NCBI GenBank assembly: GCA_048360435.1
Contig: DBGCOP010000013.1
Location: 1-43,812, forward strand
Direction of reading: 5' to 3'
Length of the DNA stretch: 43,812 bases
DNA from: Limenecus sp048360435
GTDB taxonomy: Bacteria > Cyanobacteriota > Vampirovibrionia > Gastranaerophilales > Gastranaerophilaceae
Each line of letters starts with the position of its first letter. Position 1 is the stretch's first letter. The notes beneath the pieces were generated by a model. The model was not told the DNA's origin, searched no databases, and saw only the letters and a list, made by a program, of their open reading frames with translations. Positions 8,398-16,634 of the stretch are shown here, piece after piece. A program made the translations under genes and the position numbers.

Positions 8398-9006
8398 ATG
8401 ACACAACTTAGAATTAAAGAACTCTTAGGAAGAGCGAATTTAATATTAGACAAAGGTTTTCACTTCCTTCCCGGTTTTGTCACAGTCAAAAGTGCTGAAA
8501 TGGAAGCTCTTTTAGACAGAATTGATGCCTCAATTCCTGAAGATATAAAAGAAGCAGAATCTATTCTCAGACGCCGTGAAGAAATCCAGATTGAAGCACA
8601 GCAAAGAGCTGAAAGAATCATAATGGACGCAAGAGCTGAAGCTGAAAAAATTCTAAGCGAGTCAGAACTTTTGAACCAGGTACAAAGAGAAGCTGAAAAA
8701 ATCAAAGAACAGGTGCTTTCAGAATGTCAGGAACTGCGTGAAAAAACAATCGAAGAAGCCAAACAAATTAAAATTCAGGCAGAAGATGAAGCCCACAGAA
8801 CCAAAGAAGGTGCTGAAAATTATGCTGAACAAATTCTCAACAACATAGAAGGCGACCTTTCACAGCTTCATCAGATTGTTAAAAACGGTCAGTTATACCT
8901 TGAAAAACTCAGAACAAACGGCGGTTCTGCCGCTCCTTCTTATACACAGGAACAAGCTCAATATCAGCCGCAGGAAGATTATACTTCAGCAAATTATCCA
9001 ATGTAA
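8398..9006 (+). CDS. Coiled-coil protein, F0 subunit b/DivIVA-like
   Basis: A 202-residue soluble protein. Residues 35-160 are almost entirely Glu/Ala/Lys/Gln heptads (for example QQRAERIIMDARAEAEKIL), predicted as one long coiled coil of the type annotated as ATP-synthase-B-like. The first 30 residues are a short conserved-looking head (ELLGRANLILDKG) and the last 35 are Gln/Tyr/Pro-rich and disordered. There is no membrane anchor, so it is not a true F0 subunit b. It is transcribed after coaD and ends at a strong terminator. A cytoskeletal or division-site role is possible but unproven. Confidence 0.85.
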   Translation: MTQLRIKELLGRANLILDKGFHFLPGFVTVKSAEMEALLDRIDASIPEDIKEAESILRRREEIQIEAQQRAERIIMDARAEAEKILSESELLNQVQREAEKIKEQVLSECQELREKTIEEAKQIKIQAEDEAHRTKEGAENYAEQILNNIEGDLSQLHQIVKNGQLYLEKLRTNGGSAAPSYTQEQAQYQPQEDYTSANYPM

Positions 9007-9021
9007 TTGATAATATTCGAT

Positions 9022-9058
9022 AAAAAAGACTCCTTAAAACTAAGGAGTCTTTTTTTTA
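9022..9058. terminator. Bidirectional terminator between convergent genes
   Basis: A near-perfect hairpin, AAAAAAGACTCCTTA / TAAGGAGTCTTTTTTT with a 4-base loop. It is flanked by A and T tracts and so works on both strands, for the coiled-coil gene and for the dnaJ-like gene. Confidence 0.92.
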
Positions 9059-10132
9059 TTTTTTATTTTCGAGATTCAATAGTTCTTCGTAAAGTTTAAT
9101 CTCTTGTTCTGTCAGATTTTTCGGAACAGAAAGACTGATTTTTACATTCAGATTTCCAAAACCTCCCGATTTTTTAGGCAGCCCGAGCTCTTTTAGCCTC
9201 AATACAGCACCGCATGAGGTTCTTGGAGGAATCTTTATGTTTATGTTTCCATGAAGGGTCTTGAGTTCTTTTTTTGTCCCGACTACTGCTTCGGCAGGAG
9301 TTACCTCTATTGTCTTTGTTAAATCAGAACCATTTATTGTATATTCCTTATCAGCAAATTTAACAACAAGAAATAAATCCCCTCTAACCGTATTTTGACC
9401 GCTTAAAGCCTGACGGCCTTCGCCTTTTAGACGAATTTTCTGACCTTCTTTAACCTCAAGCGGAATTTTCACATTCAAAGTTTTTGTGAAAGTAGTAAAG
9501 CCTGTGCCGTTGCAATTCGGACACATAGAACCCACGCCTGAACACTGTGTGCATTTTTCAAGATTATTAATCCTAACACTAACAGGTTTTTGATTAAAAA
9601 TATCCTTTGCGCTGACTTTTATCTCCTGAGTAACATTAAGATCCTGAGGCTCTGTTTTTGTTTTTGACGCTCTTGAAGAAGAAGCTCGTGAAGAAAAACC
9701 GCCGCCTAAATCTTCAAAATTTATACCGGAAGAACGTCTCGAGCGAGTGCCTGCACTGCTGAAACCTCCGCCGAAAAGCGAATTGAAGAAATCAGAGAAA
9801 CCGCCGAGATCTTCAAAATTTACACCTTGCGAAGAATACTGATATCCGCCTGAGCCAAAACCGCCAAAATCATAGTTTTCAAACCCCGGAGGCGGTGTGT
9901 AATTTGCGCCTGCCTGCCAGTTTGCACCAAGGCTGTCATATCTTTGTCTTTTATCTTTATCACCCAGAACTTCAAAAGCTTCATTTATATCTTTAAATTT
10001 TGCAGAAGCTTCAGGAGTTTTATTTACATCAGGGTGATATTTCTTAGCAAGCTTACGGTAAGCCGATTTGATTTCAGCCTGTGTTGCTTCGCGTTTTACA
10101 CCCAGTATTTGATAATAATCTTTATATTCCAT
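9056..10132 (-). CDS. DnaJ/CbpA-like J-domain co-chaperone with a reduced zinc finger
   Basis: An Hsp40 co-chaperone that stimulates DnaK. The J domain is at residues 3-68 with HPD at 33-35. A Gly/Phe-rich linker (75-150) contains a partly duplicated NFEDLGG segment (about 105 and 139). The substrate-binding C-terminal domains (about 165-350) follow. Between them sits a single four-cysteine cluster, C194/C197/C204/C207 (CTQCSGVGSMCPNCNGTG), i.e. two CxxC motifs instead of the four CxxCxGxG repeats of classical DnaJ. It is therefore intermediate between DnaJ and zinc-less CbpA. GGAG precedes the ATG. No dnaK or grpE lies nearby. Confidence 0.93.
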   Translation of the reverse strand: MEYKDYYQILGVKREATQAEIKSAYRKLAKKYHPDVNKTPEASAKFKDINEAFEVLGDKDKRQRYDSLGANWQAGANYTPPPGFENYDFGGFGSGGYQYSSQGVNFEDLGGFSDFFNSLFGGGFSSAGTRSRRSSGINFEDLGGGFSSRASSSRASKTKTEPQDLNVTQEIKVSAKDIFNQKPVSVRINNLEKCTQCSGVGSMCPNCNGTGFTTFTKTLNVKIPLEVKEGQKIRLKGEGRQALSGQNTVRGDLFLVVKFADKEYTINGSDLTKTIEVTPAEAVVGTKKELKTLHGNINIKIPPRTSCGAVLRLKELGLPKKSGGFGNLNVKISLSVPKNLTEQEIKLYEELLNLENKK

Positions 10133-10275
10133 TAAACGGCTCCAATATTTTCTTTTTTATATATTTTCATTTTATATCAAAATATGCACTACTTAGTTGA
10201 TTTTAATTATTTATTAATAAATTATTCTGAAAATTGGACGACAATATCTATTGTAGTTTTACAATATTGAAATAC

Positions 10276-10287
10276 TATAATAAGCTT
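10276..10287 (+). promoter_or_regulatory. TATAAT-N6 element directly before the ATG (candidate leaderless promoter)
   Basis: An exact TATAAT at 10276-10281 is followed by six bases and then the ATG at 10288. No Shine-Dalgarno is visible. Transcription would be expected to start on or next to the A of the ATG. A TTGTAG 19 bases upstream is a possible -35. Confidence 0.55.
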
Positions 10288-12255
10288 ATGAAAAAATTTA
10301 CAGCCAATCTGTCAATTTTATTGTGTATATTTGCCCTTTTATGTTACGGGCTCAAAGCTGATGCAAAACTTTTTAAAATAAAAAAAGAGAAAAAAAACAC
10401 AGCACAACCGACAGCACAAGCAAAAGTTTCGCAGGAGCAGCTTGTTGCACCGGTTCCGTTCGAGGGCATTTTGTCCGAAGCATCAATCAAAATTAATGCA
10501 ATTGACCCGACAGCAGGCGTAAATTTCACAGGCAGTTTTTACCCGGGAGGAAGAGGAGCAAACCAGCTCGTCGTATACACTAACAAAAACGGACTGAGAA
10601 CAGGAACAAACGAATTCGGTGCAGAAGCCATTGTTGTTAATGATACTGTTGTAAGAATCAGCGGTGCTGACTCAATTATTCCAAAAGGCGGATATGTCAT
10701 AAGCGGCCATGGAAGAGCCAAAACCTGGATGAATCAAAACCTTATAGTCGGCTCAAAAATTTACATTGACAAAAAAAATATGATGCTCAATTCATATCTG
10801 ACAAATGACAGTTTTATATTTGCAACACAGGAAAAAATAAAAGAAATCGATTCAATGATGCGTTACTACAAAGACAACGACATCTATTACGATGATTCCA
10901 TGGCTCATGACTACGTAACCAAAGCTCTGGACAATCTGAAACGTGCAAACCGCCACCCTGATGATACCCAAAAATATTCATCTATGGCAATAAACAATGC
11001 AAACAAAGCAATGCAATACGCACTTCCTTATTACAAAAGCGAGTTTAAAGGCGTATGGCTGAGACCCACTGAAAAAACTGCCTCTGAGATTGAAAAAACA
11101 CTGGACAGAGTAAAAAAATCAGGTATCGAAACAATTTTCCTTGAAACATATTATCAGGGCAAAACAATATTCCCGAGCGAATCTCTGGCAAAATACGGTG
11201 TCCAGCCTCAAAGACCTGAATTTGCAGGATTTGACCCACTTCAAATTTGGGTAGACGAAGCACATAAAAGAAAATTAAAAATCTATATCTGGTTTGAAAC
11301 TTTCTACGCAGGCAACGAAAATCCGATGAATAATCCCCAGAACGTGATTACGGTTTATCCGAAATGGGCAAACGTCACAAAGATGAAATATAACTCGCCA
11401 ACTCCGGTCGCATCACTTTCCGAACACAACGGATATTTTCTCGATCCTGCCAATCCTGAAGTTCAAACATATCTTTTAACACTGCTTGAAGAAATCATAA
11501 AAAAATATAAACCTGACGGAATAAATCTTGATTACATCAGATATCCTCAATCCATCAGCGCAAAATTCTCAGGCTATGACCTGAGCAATTGGGGATATAC
11601 AGAATATGCCAGAAACGAATTCAAAACAGCAGCAAAAATTGACCCGATTGACATAAAATACGGCACCCCCCAGTGGGATGCATGGGCACAATACAGACAA
11701 AACAAAGTAACTAGCTTTGTTTTTAAAGCAAAACAACTTACATCAAAATATAATATACCAATCACGGCAGTAATCTTCCCTGACAGGTTCAAAAGTATGG
11801 AAGTAAAAATGCAAGACTGGAAAACCTGGACGGACAACAATTACATAGACGGCTTCACACCTTTGATTTTGACATGTGACAAAGACACTGCTGTTTTTCT
11901 CATAAATGACATAAAAACCAATTCAAAACCCAATACAAAAATCTACCCCGGACTTTTTGTGGCATTTATGAACGGAAACCCTGACGATCTTTTGCGCCAG
12001 CTTCATGAAAGCAGAAAGCTCAAAACCTCGGGAATTGTGCTCTTTGACTTTGCACACATGGATCAAAAATATACAGAAGTCCTTCTAACCAACGCCTTCA
12101 CTCCTTCAACGCCGTCTCAGACTACATTGTCAAAGAAAAGCGAGCCTGAAAAAAATAAGAAAAACAAAAAGAAAAAGAAATTTCTTTTCTTCGGTAAAAA
12201 TAAAGAGCTTACAAACGCACCGCAAGAAGCATCGGAACTAAAAGCTTCCAGATGA
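10288..12255 (+). CDS. Secreted glycosyl-hydrolase-like protein (GHL10/YngK family)
   Basis: A probable exported carbohydrate-active protein of about 655 residues. An N-terminal signal peptide (MKKFTANLSILLC, then hydrophobic) starts at the ATG at 10288. The next domain (about 60-170, with GTNEFGAEAIVVND and IPKGGYVISGHG) is a beta-rich module commonly found in front of GHL10 domains. The GHL10 TIM-barrel domain begins near residue 253 (FKGVWLRPTEKTASEIEKTL) and includes IYIWFETFYAG and GINLDYIRYPQ, where a catalytic Asp is expected. The C-terminus is Lys-rich (KKNKKKKKFLFFGKNKE), unusual for an exported protein. GHL10 proteins are thought to act on cell-wall or exopolysaccharide glycans; substrate unknown. 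It stands alone and has no ribosome site. Confidence 0.9.
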   Translation: MKKFTANLSILLCIFALLCYGLKADAKLFKIKKEKKNTAQPTAQAKVSQEQLVAPVPFEGILSEASIKINAIDPTAGVNFTGSFYPGGRGANQLVVYTNKNGLRTGTNEFGAEAIVVNDTVVRISGADSIIPKGGYVISGHGRAKTWMNQNLIVGSKIYIDKKNMMLNSYLTNDSFIFATQEKIKEIDSMMRYYKDNDIYYDDSMAHDYVTKALDNLKRANRHPDDTQKYSSMAINNANKAMQYALPYYKSEFKGVWLRPTEKTASEIEKTLDRVKKSGIETIFLETYYQGKTIFPSESLAKYGVQPQRPEFAGFDPLQIWVDEAHKRKLKIYIWFETFYAGNENPMNNPQNVITVYPKWANVTKMKYNSPTPVASLSEHNGYFLDPANPEVQTYLLTLLEEIIKKYKPDGINLDYIRYPQSISAKFSGYDLSNWGYTEYARNEFKTAAKIDPIDIKYGTPQWDAWAQYRQNKVTSFVFKAKQLTSKYNIPITAVIFPDRFKSMEVKMQDWKTWTDNNYIDGFTPLILTCDKDTAVFLINDIKTNSKPNTKIYPGLFVAFMNGNPDDLLRQLHESRKLKTSGIVLFDFAHMDQKYTEVLLTNAFTPSTPSQTTLSKKSEPEKNKKNKKKKKFLFFGKNKELTNAPQEASELKASR

Positions 12256-12258
12256 TTC

Positions 12259-12990
12259 CTAACCGCAGACAGCTTTTTTAAAGGCTTCCAAATCTTCTTT
12301 TGTATCAATTCCGATAGGTTTGCAATTCACAACAGAAGTAATAATTCTCATGCCTGATTGCAGCGCTCTCAATTGTTCAAGGCTTTCTGTTTTTTCAAGC
12401 ATAGTTTGAGGCAGAGAAGTCATCTTGAAAAGAGCATCTCTTTTATATGCATAAAGCCCGATGTGCCCGTAAAAAACAGCCTCATCAAGATTTCTTTCAT
12501 AGGGAATTTTTGAACGCGAGAAATAAAGCGCATAGTTATTGTTATCGATAACACATTTCACAAGATTAGGATTCTCAAGCTCATCTTTGTCTTCTATTAT
12601 TCTTAAAAGAGTAGCAATATCAGCATCGGTAGTTTTCAATGCAGAAATTATAGAATCAATACTTTCAGGTGTAATCATAGGCTCGTCGCCCTGAAGATTT
12701 ATGATATATTCCATTTCATCATGTCTTGAAGCAACTTCGGCAATCCTGTCTGAACCGCATTTGTGGTCAGCTCTGGTCATCTCGGCTTTACCGCCGAAAG
12801 ATTTCACACAATCATATATCGCCTCATGGTCAGTAGCAACAATCACCTCGTCCGCTTGTTTAACAGCCAGAGCCTTCTCATAAACCCACTGGATTATGGG
12901 TTTGCCTTCCACTTCAATAAGCGGTTTTGCATGAAGTCTCGTTGAAGCGTATCTAGACGGAATGATTATAGCTGTTTTCTTTTCAGACAT
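12259..12990 (-). CDS. kdsB: 3-deoxy-manno-octulosonate cytidylyltransferase
   Basis: Activates Kdo with CTP to CMP-Kdo for the lipopolysaccharide inner core, so it implies a Gram-negative-type outer membrane. Signatures: IIPSRYASTRLHAKPL at the N-terminus (nucleotide loop), CGSDRIAE, INLQGDEP (metal and substrate site), YFSRSKIPYER and HIGLYAYKRDAL. Length of 243 is typical. The 3' ends of this gene and the glycosidase-like gene nearly touch. No other Kdo gene is in view. Confidence 0.97.
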   Translation of the reverse strand: MSEKKTAIIIPSRYASTRLHAKPLIEVEGKPIIQWVYEKALAVKQADEVIVATDHEAIYDCVKSFGGKAEMTRADHKCGSDRIAEVASRHDEMEYIINLQGDEPMITPESIDSIISALKTTDADIATLLRIIEDKDELENPNLVKCVIDNNNYALYFSRSKIPYERNLDEAVFYGHIGLYAYKRDALFKMTSLPQTMLEKTESLEQLRALQSGMRIITSVVNCKPIGIDTKEDLEAFKKAVCG

Positions 12991-13068
12991 GATTTTCTTG
13001 TTTCACCTTTCCCCTTTATTTGTAAGTTCTGCTATAATTATACTAACAGACAGAAGGGATTTTTTACA

Positions 13069-14139
13069 GTGGCAATTTTTTCCGACAACGATAATGTTCA
13101 AAAAACTCTTGATATAAAACATGAAAAATCAGAGAACCTTGATTCAAAAGAGATTGATTTTGACAAATCTTTTGAAAATAACATACGTCCGAAAAAGCTT
13201 GATGACTACATTGGTCAAACAGCTTTGAAATCTACACTGAAAATATCAATCGAAGCAGCAAAAAAAAGAAACAAACCGCTTGACCACCTTCTTTTATACG
13301 GACCGCCCGGGCTCGGAAAAACCACACTCGCCTCAGTTACGGCAAACGAACTTGAGACAAAAATAAAAATCACAGCAGCACCTGCCCTCGAACGACCGAG
13401 AGATATTATAGGAATTTTGATGTCTTTAAAAAACGGAGAAATTCTTTTTATAGATGAAATCCACAGACTAAACAAAGTTGCGGAAGAAATTCTTTACCCT
13501 GCAATGGAAGACTTTTTTCTGGACATTACAACTGGAAAAGCACAAACAATAAAAACTTTGAGAGTACCGCTTCCAAAATTCACCCTGATAGGCGCAACAA
13601 CAAAAGCAGGCGCCCTCTCAGGACCGCTCAGAGACCGTTTCGGAATTATACACAGATTACAGTTCTACACAAGAGAAGAACTTTCACAGGTAGTAACAAG
13701 AACTGCCGGAATACTCGAAATCTCTATTACAAAAGACGGTGCTGATATTATTGCAAGCCGTTCAAGAGGAACTCCTAGAATTGCAAACAGACTTGTGAAA
13801 AGGGTAGGTGACTATGCGCTTGTTAAATCTGATGGGAAAATAACAAAAGAACTCGCACAAGAAGCATTAAAAAGCCTTCACATAGACAATTACGGCCTGG
13901 ACACAACAGACAGAGCTCTTATGACCCTGATAATTGAAAAATATGACGGCGGTCCTGTCGGAATAGACACTCTGGCTGCGGCACTGGGTGAAGATGCAAA
14001 AACAATCGAAGATGTTTATGAGCCTTATCTTCTTCAAGAAGGTTTTATTCAACGCACACCGAGAGGAAGAAAAGTTTCTCCGGAAGGTTTCAGACACCTC
14101 GGCTACAAACTCAATAACCCTCAACAGTCATTGTTTTAG
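13069..14139 (+). CDS. ruvB: Holliday junction branch-migration helicase RuvB
   Basis: The AAA+ motor of the RuvABC complex, driving Holliday-junction migration in recombinational repair. Walker A GPPGLGKTT is at 78-86, Walker B LFIDEIHRL at 126-134, sensor 1 GATTKAG near 175, the arginine-finger region GPLRDRFG at 185-192, and a winged-helix C-terminus (GYKLNNP) follows. The start is a GTG with AGAAGGGA ten bases upstream; a TATAAT at 13033-13038 may be the -10. The N-terminal 35 residues are a longer, charged extension than most RuvB proteins have. ruvA and ruvC are not in the window. Confidence 0.98.
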   Translation: MAIFSDNDNVQKTLDIKHEKSENLDSKEIDFDKSFENNIRPKKLDDYIGQTALKSTLKISIEAAKKRNKPLDHLLLYGPPGLGKTTLASVTANELETKIKITAAPALERPRDIIGILMSLKNGEILFIDEIHRLNKVAEEILYPAMEDFFLDITTGKAQTIKTLRVPLPKFTLIGATTKAGALSGPLRDRFGIIHRLQFYTREELSQVVTRTAGILEISITKDGADIIASRSRGTPRIANRLVKRVGDYALVKSDGKITKELAQEALKSLHIDNYGLDTTDRALMTLIIEKYDGGPVGIDTLAAALGEDAKTIEDVYEPYLLQEGFIQRTPRGRKVSPEGFRHLGYKLNNPQQSLF

Positions 14140-15470
14140 CCGTTAAATTCTTTAATCATTCTTTCAATCCAGCTGAATATGCCAAGAAGCTCGTATGGCT
14201 TGGGAAGATAAAGGTCAGCACCTGAATTAAGAATGAGTTTTTTGTCATGAACAATAGTTGAAAGAATTATTTTTATATCCTTCAAATCGCTGTCCTTTTT
14301 CAGCTTGCGGCAAAGCTCCAAACCTTCTAAAGTATCAGCATCTCCGGCATCCAAAATAATCAACGCCGGTTCGGTATTTTTAATCAAACTTATGGCAGCC
14401 TCATAATCTTGCGCCTGAGAAACTTCATAGCCCTGCATTTCACCCGTTGTTTTGAGCAAAAAGCTCAGCGCATCATCCGGCTCTATTATGACTATCTTTT
14501 TGTTAAAATCTTTGTTCAAAACAGCGTTCTCAGCACTCAGTTTTGTTCTTTCAACAATGTAAGAAGAACCTGATTTCATTTTTGCAAGTTTACATGTTGC
14601 AAACAGAGCATTCAAAGCATTGTTGACGCTTTCATACTGCCTGAATTCGCTTGAAATTACACCAATGCTTGTGGAAACAAGTTCGATTCTTTTTCCTGCA
14701 TTATCATCACCGTAAAGAATTATATAACCGAGCTTTGCATCCTCTTCGCTGTAAAATTTTTCAACAATAGTTTCAAAAGCGTAAACAAGAAATGAAGCGA
14801 CATGTTCCGCTTTCAAAGGATTTGTTAATATCAAAAACTCGCCCTGAGCAAGTTCACCGAGAAAATCATTCTCATCCAGTGCTGAAGTGATAATGGCGGT
14901 GTAAGTCTGGAGCATTTTGTCAGAAGCCAGTTCACCGTAAATTTCTCTGTAAGAATCAAAATTGTTAATTTTAACAAGCATGCCTGCCCATTTTTTTGAA
15001 TTTTTTGAAGCATCAAGATTTTCTTTAATTGTTCTTTTCAAAACCTTCAATGAAAATTTTGTGTCCGGCAGCCGGGTAACATCATCCACAAGATTTTCGA
15101 AATGACGTCTCAAATGAGCATTGATTCTTGCCTTGAATTCATCTGACTCAATCGGCTCGCTCAAAAAATCATCTGCACCGGAATCAAGAACAGCAAGTTT
15201 ATCTTTCAAATCATCTGACTTTGATATAGCAACAATACATGGTCTTGAAGCATAACTCAACAATCTGAGTTTTTTACAAGCATCCGCCAAAGGTGTATCA
15301 AGACTGTCAGAAATAATTATCATATCAGGCTCATAATCGTTAAGATATTCCATGCCCTTTTCAAATTCTGAAGAAAGCATAACACCGGCACCGGTATTTT
15401 CGATGAGCTTTTTATACTTTGCCGGAAGCTCTTTTCTCTTATCCAAAATCATCACAAGCTTAGATAACAT
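14136..15470 (-). CDS. Response regulator: REC - degenerate GGDEF - REC
   Basis: A 444-residue signalling protein, second gene after a histidine kinase and 2 bases from it. The first receiver (about 4-120) has a possible phospho-acceptor Asp55 (IISDSLD), but the usual conserved Lys of the KP motif is Glu105 (LSEPIE). The middle (130-310) has the GGDEF-domain fold pattern (KINNFDSYREIYGE; STSIGV), but the active loop reads LAQGEF (207-212), so it is almost surely not a diguanylate cyclase. The second receiver (325-440) looks intact: acidic pair in EPDD, Asp374 and Lys424 in LPKPYE. It probably acts through protein contacts or as a c-di-GMP/GTP sensor; there is no DNA-binding domain. Confidence 0.88.
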   Translation of the reverse strand: MLSKLVMILDKRKELPAKYKKLIENTGAGVMLSSEFEKGMEYLNDYEPDMIIISDSLDTPLADACKKLRLLSYASRPCIVAISKSDDLKDKLAVLDSGADDFLSEPIESDEFKARINAHLRRHFENLVDDVTRLPDTKFSLKVLKRTIKENLDASKNSKKWAGMLVKINNFDSYREIYGELASDKMLQTYTAIITSALDENDFLGELAQGEFLILTNPLKAEHVASFLVYAFETIVEKFYSEEDAKLGYIILYGDDNAGKRIELVSTSIGVISSEFRQYESVNNALNALFATCKLAKMKSGSSYIVERTKLSAENAVLNKDFNKKIVIIEPDDALSFLLKTTGEMQGYEVSQAQDYEAAISLIKNTEPALIILDAGDADTLEGLELCRKLKKDSDLKDIKIILSTIVHDKKLILNSGADLYLPKPYELLGIFSWIERMIKEFNG

Positions 15471-15472
15471 AA

Positions 15473-16483
15473 CTATTTGTCCTCCATAGCTTTTATACTC
15501 TGGCTGGTGTAAGTGGCAGCAGGAAGAAGCACCTCAAAAGTCGAACCGCTGTTAGGAAGAACCGTGGAGCTTTGTACAAAAATTTTTCCGCCCATTTTCT
15601 CAACAAGACTTTTTACGATATAAAGCCCCAGCCCGCTGCCTTGAGTTTTTCTGGTCAAATGATTTTCAATTCTTGCAAATTTTTCAAAAATTCTTGTCAT
15701 ATTCTCAGGCTCAATCCCGACCCCGTGGTCTTCAACTTTTATACTGACAAAATTCTCCGTATTTTTGTTGTGAGAGTTAGAAATCACAACTGAAACTGCA
15801 CCTTTTTCATAAGAATATTTAGCCGCATTGTCCAGAAGGTTTATCATAATCTGCTGGAATTTGTTCTCATCAGCAAGGACAGGAGGTATATTATCCTCAA
15901 CCTTTAATTCAAAAGGATGTTCGGGATACTGGTTTTTCAAAACATAAACAGCCTGTTCTACCTGTGATTTTACATTCACTGATTTATAAACAAGATTGCT
16001 CTGCTGCACTTGTATTTTTGAAATGGAAAGCAGGTTCTCAACCAGTTTTATGAGTCTGTTTGACTGCTCTTTTATTATGGACAAAAACTTCTTTATCTGT
16101 CCTTCATCCAGTTTTTCATATGACATAAGCATGGTATCGGCAAATCCTCTTATGCTTGTAAGAGGAGTGCGAAGCTCATGGCTGACCGTCGAAATAAAGT
16201 CGGAATAAACTTTTTCAATTTCACTGTCTATAACAGAAAGAAAAAAGTATGAACAAAACTCATCATCCGTTTTGGAGATTTTATAGGTAAAATCTTTTAT
16301 AACAACAGTCTCCTTACCTTCAGGAACAAAATCAAAAATAATTTTACCTTTGAGAGTTTCACAGTTAGTGTTAAAAAGTGAACAAAAAGCTCTGTTTGCA
16401 TAAAGAATTTTGTTGTCATAATCAACGGCAACAACAATCTCTTCTAAATTTTCCACAATTTTTTCAAAATTTATTTTTTCCAT
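15473..16483 (-). CDS. PAS-domain sensor histidine kinase
   Basis: A soluble two-component kinase (336 residues, no membrane helix). A short PAS-like domain (about 5-85) is followed by the dimerisation helix with phospho-acceptor His102 in STVSHELRTPLTS. The ATPase domain has the N box (LLDNAAKYS), G1 (EDHGVGI), F box (IFEKFAR) and G2 (GSGLGLYIVKSL). It is the first gene of a pair with the double-receiver regulator, its likely partner. The cytoplasmic PAS suggests an internal signal. The ATG is preceded by TATAAT with a 6-base gap and no Shine-Dalgarno, so the mRNA is probably leaderless. Confidence 0.95.
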   Translation of the reverse strand: MEKINFEKIVENLEEIVVAVDYDNKILYANRAFCSLFNTNCETLKGKIIFDFVPEGKETVVIKDFTYKISKTDDEFCSYFFLSVIDSEIEKVYSDFISTVSHELRTPLTSIRGFADTMLMSYEKLDEGQIKKFLSIIKEQSNRLIKLVENLLSISKIQVQQSNLVYKSVNVKSQVEQAVYVLKNQYPEHPFELKVEDNIPPVLADENKFQQIMINLLDNAAKYSYEKGAVSVVISNSHNKNTENFVSIKVEDHGVGIEPENMTRIFEKFARIENHLTRKTQGSGLGLYIVKSLVEKMGGKIFVQSSTVLPNSGSTFEVLLPAATYTSQSIKAMEDK

Positions 16484-16495
16484 ATTCTAATTATA
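16484..16495 (-). promoter_or_regulatory. TATAAT-N6 element directly before the kinase ATG
   Basis: On the minus strand TATAAT (16490-16495) is followed by TAGAAT and then the ATG. TTGAAA 19 bases further up is a weak -35. It has the same geometry as the elements before 10288, 23206, 34927 and 36349. Confidence 0.55.
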
Positions 16496-16634
16496 ACAAT
16501 TTGATATTGGAATTTTTCAATTTTAAGAATTTCTTAATTATTAATAATTGTAAATAAACATCAAGATAAGTTCAAAAAAACATCAAAGATTTCTTTTTAG
16601 GGTTTTCAAATAATCGTACAACCGGAAGAAAAAA

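Noticed and set aside
8398..9006. ATP synthase F0 subunit b
   Set aside because: The coiled coil resembles it, but there is no N-terminal membrane helix and no other ATP-synthase gene; the match is from heptad composition only.
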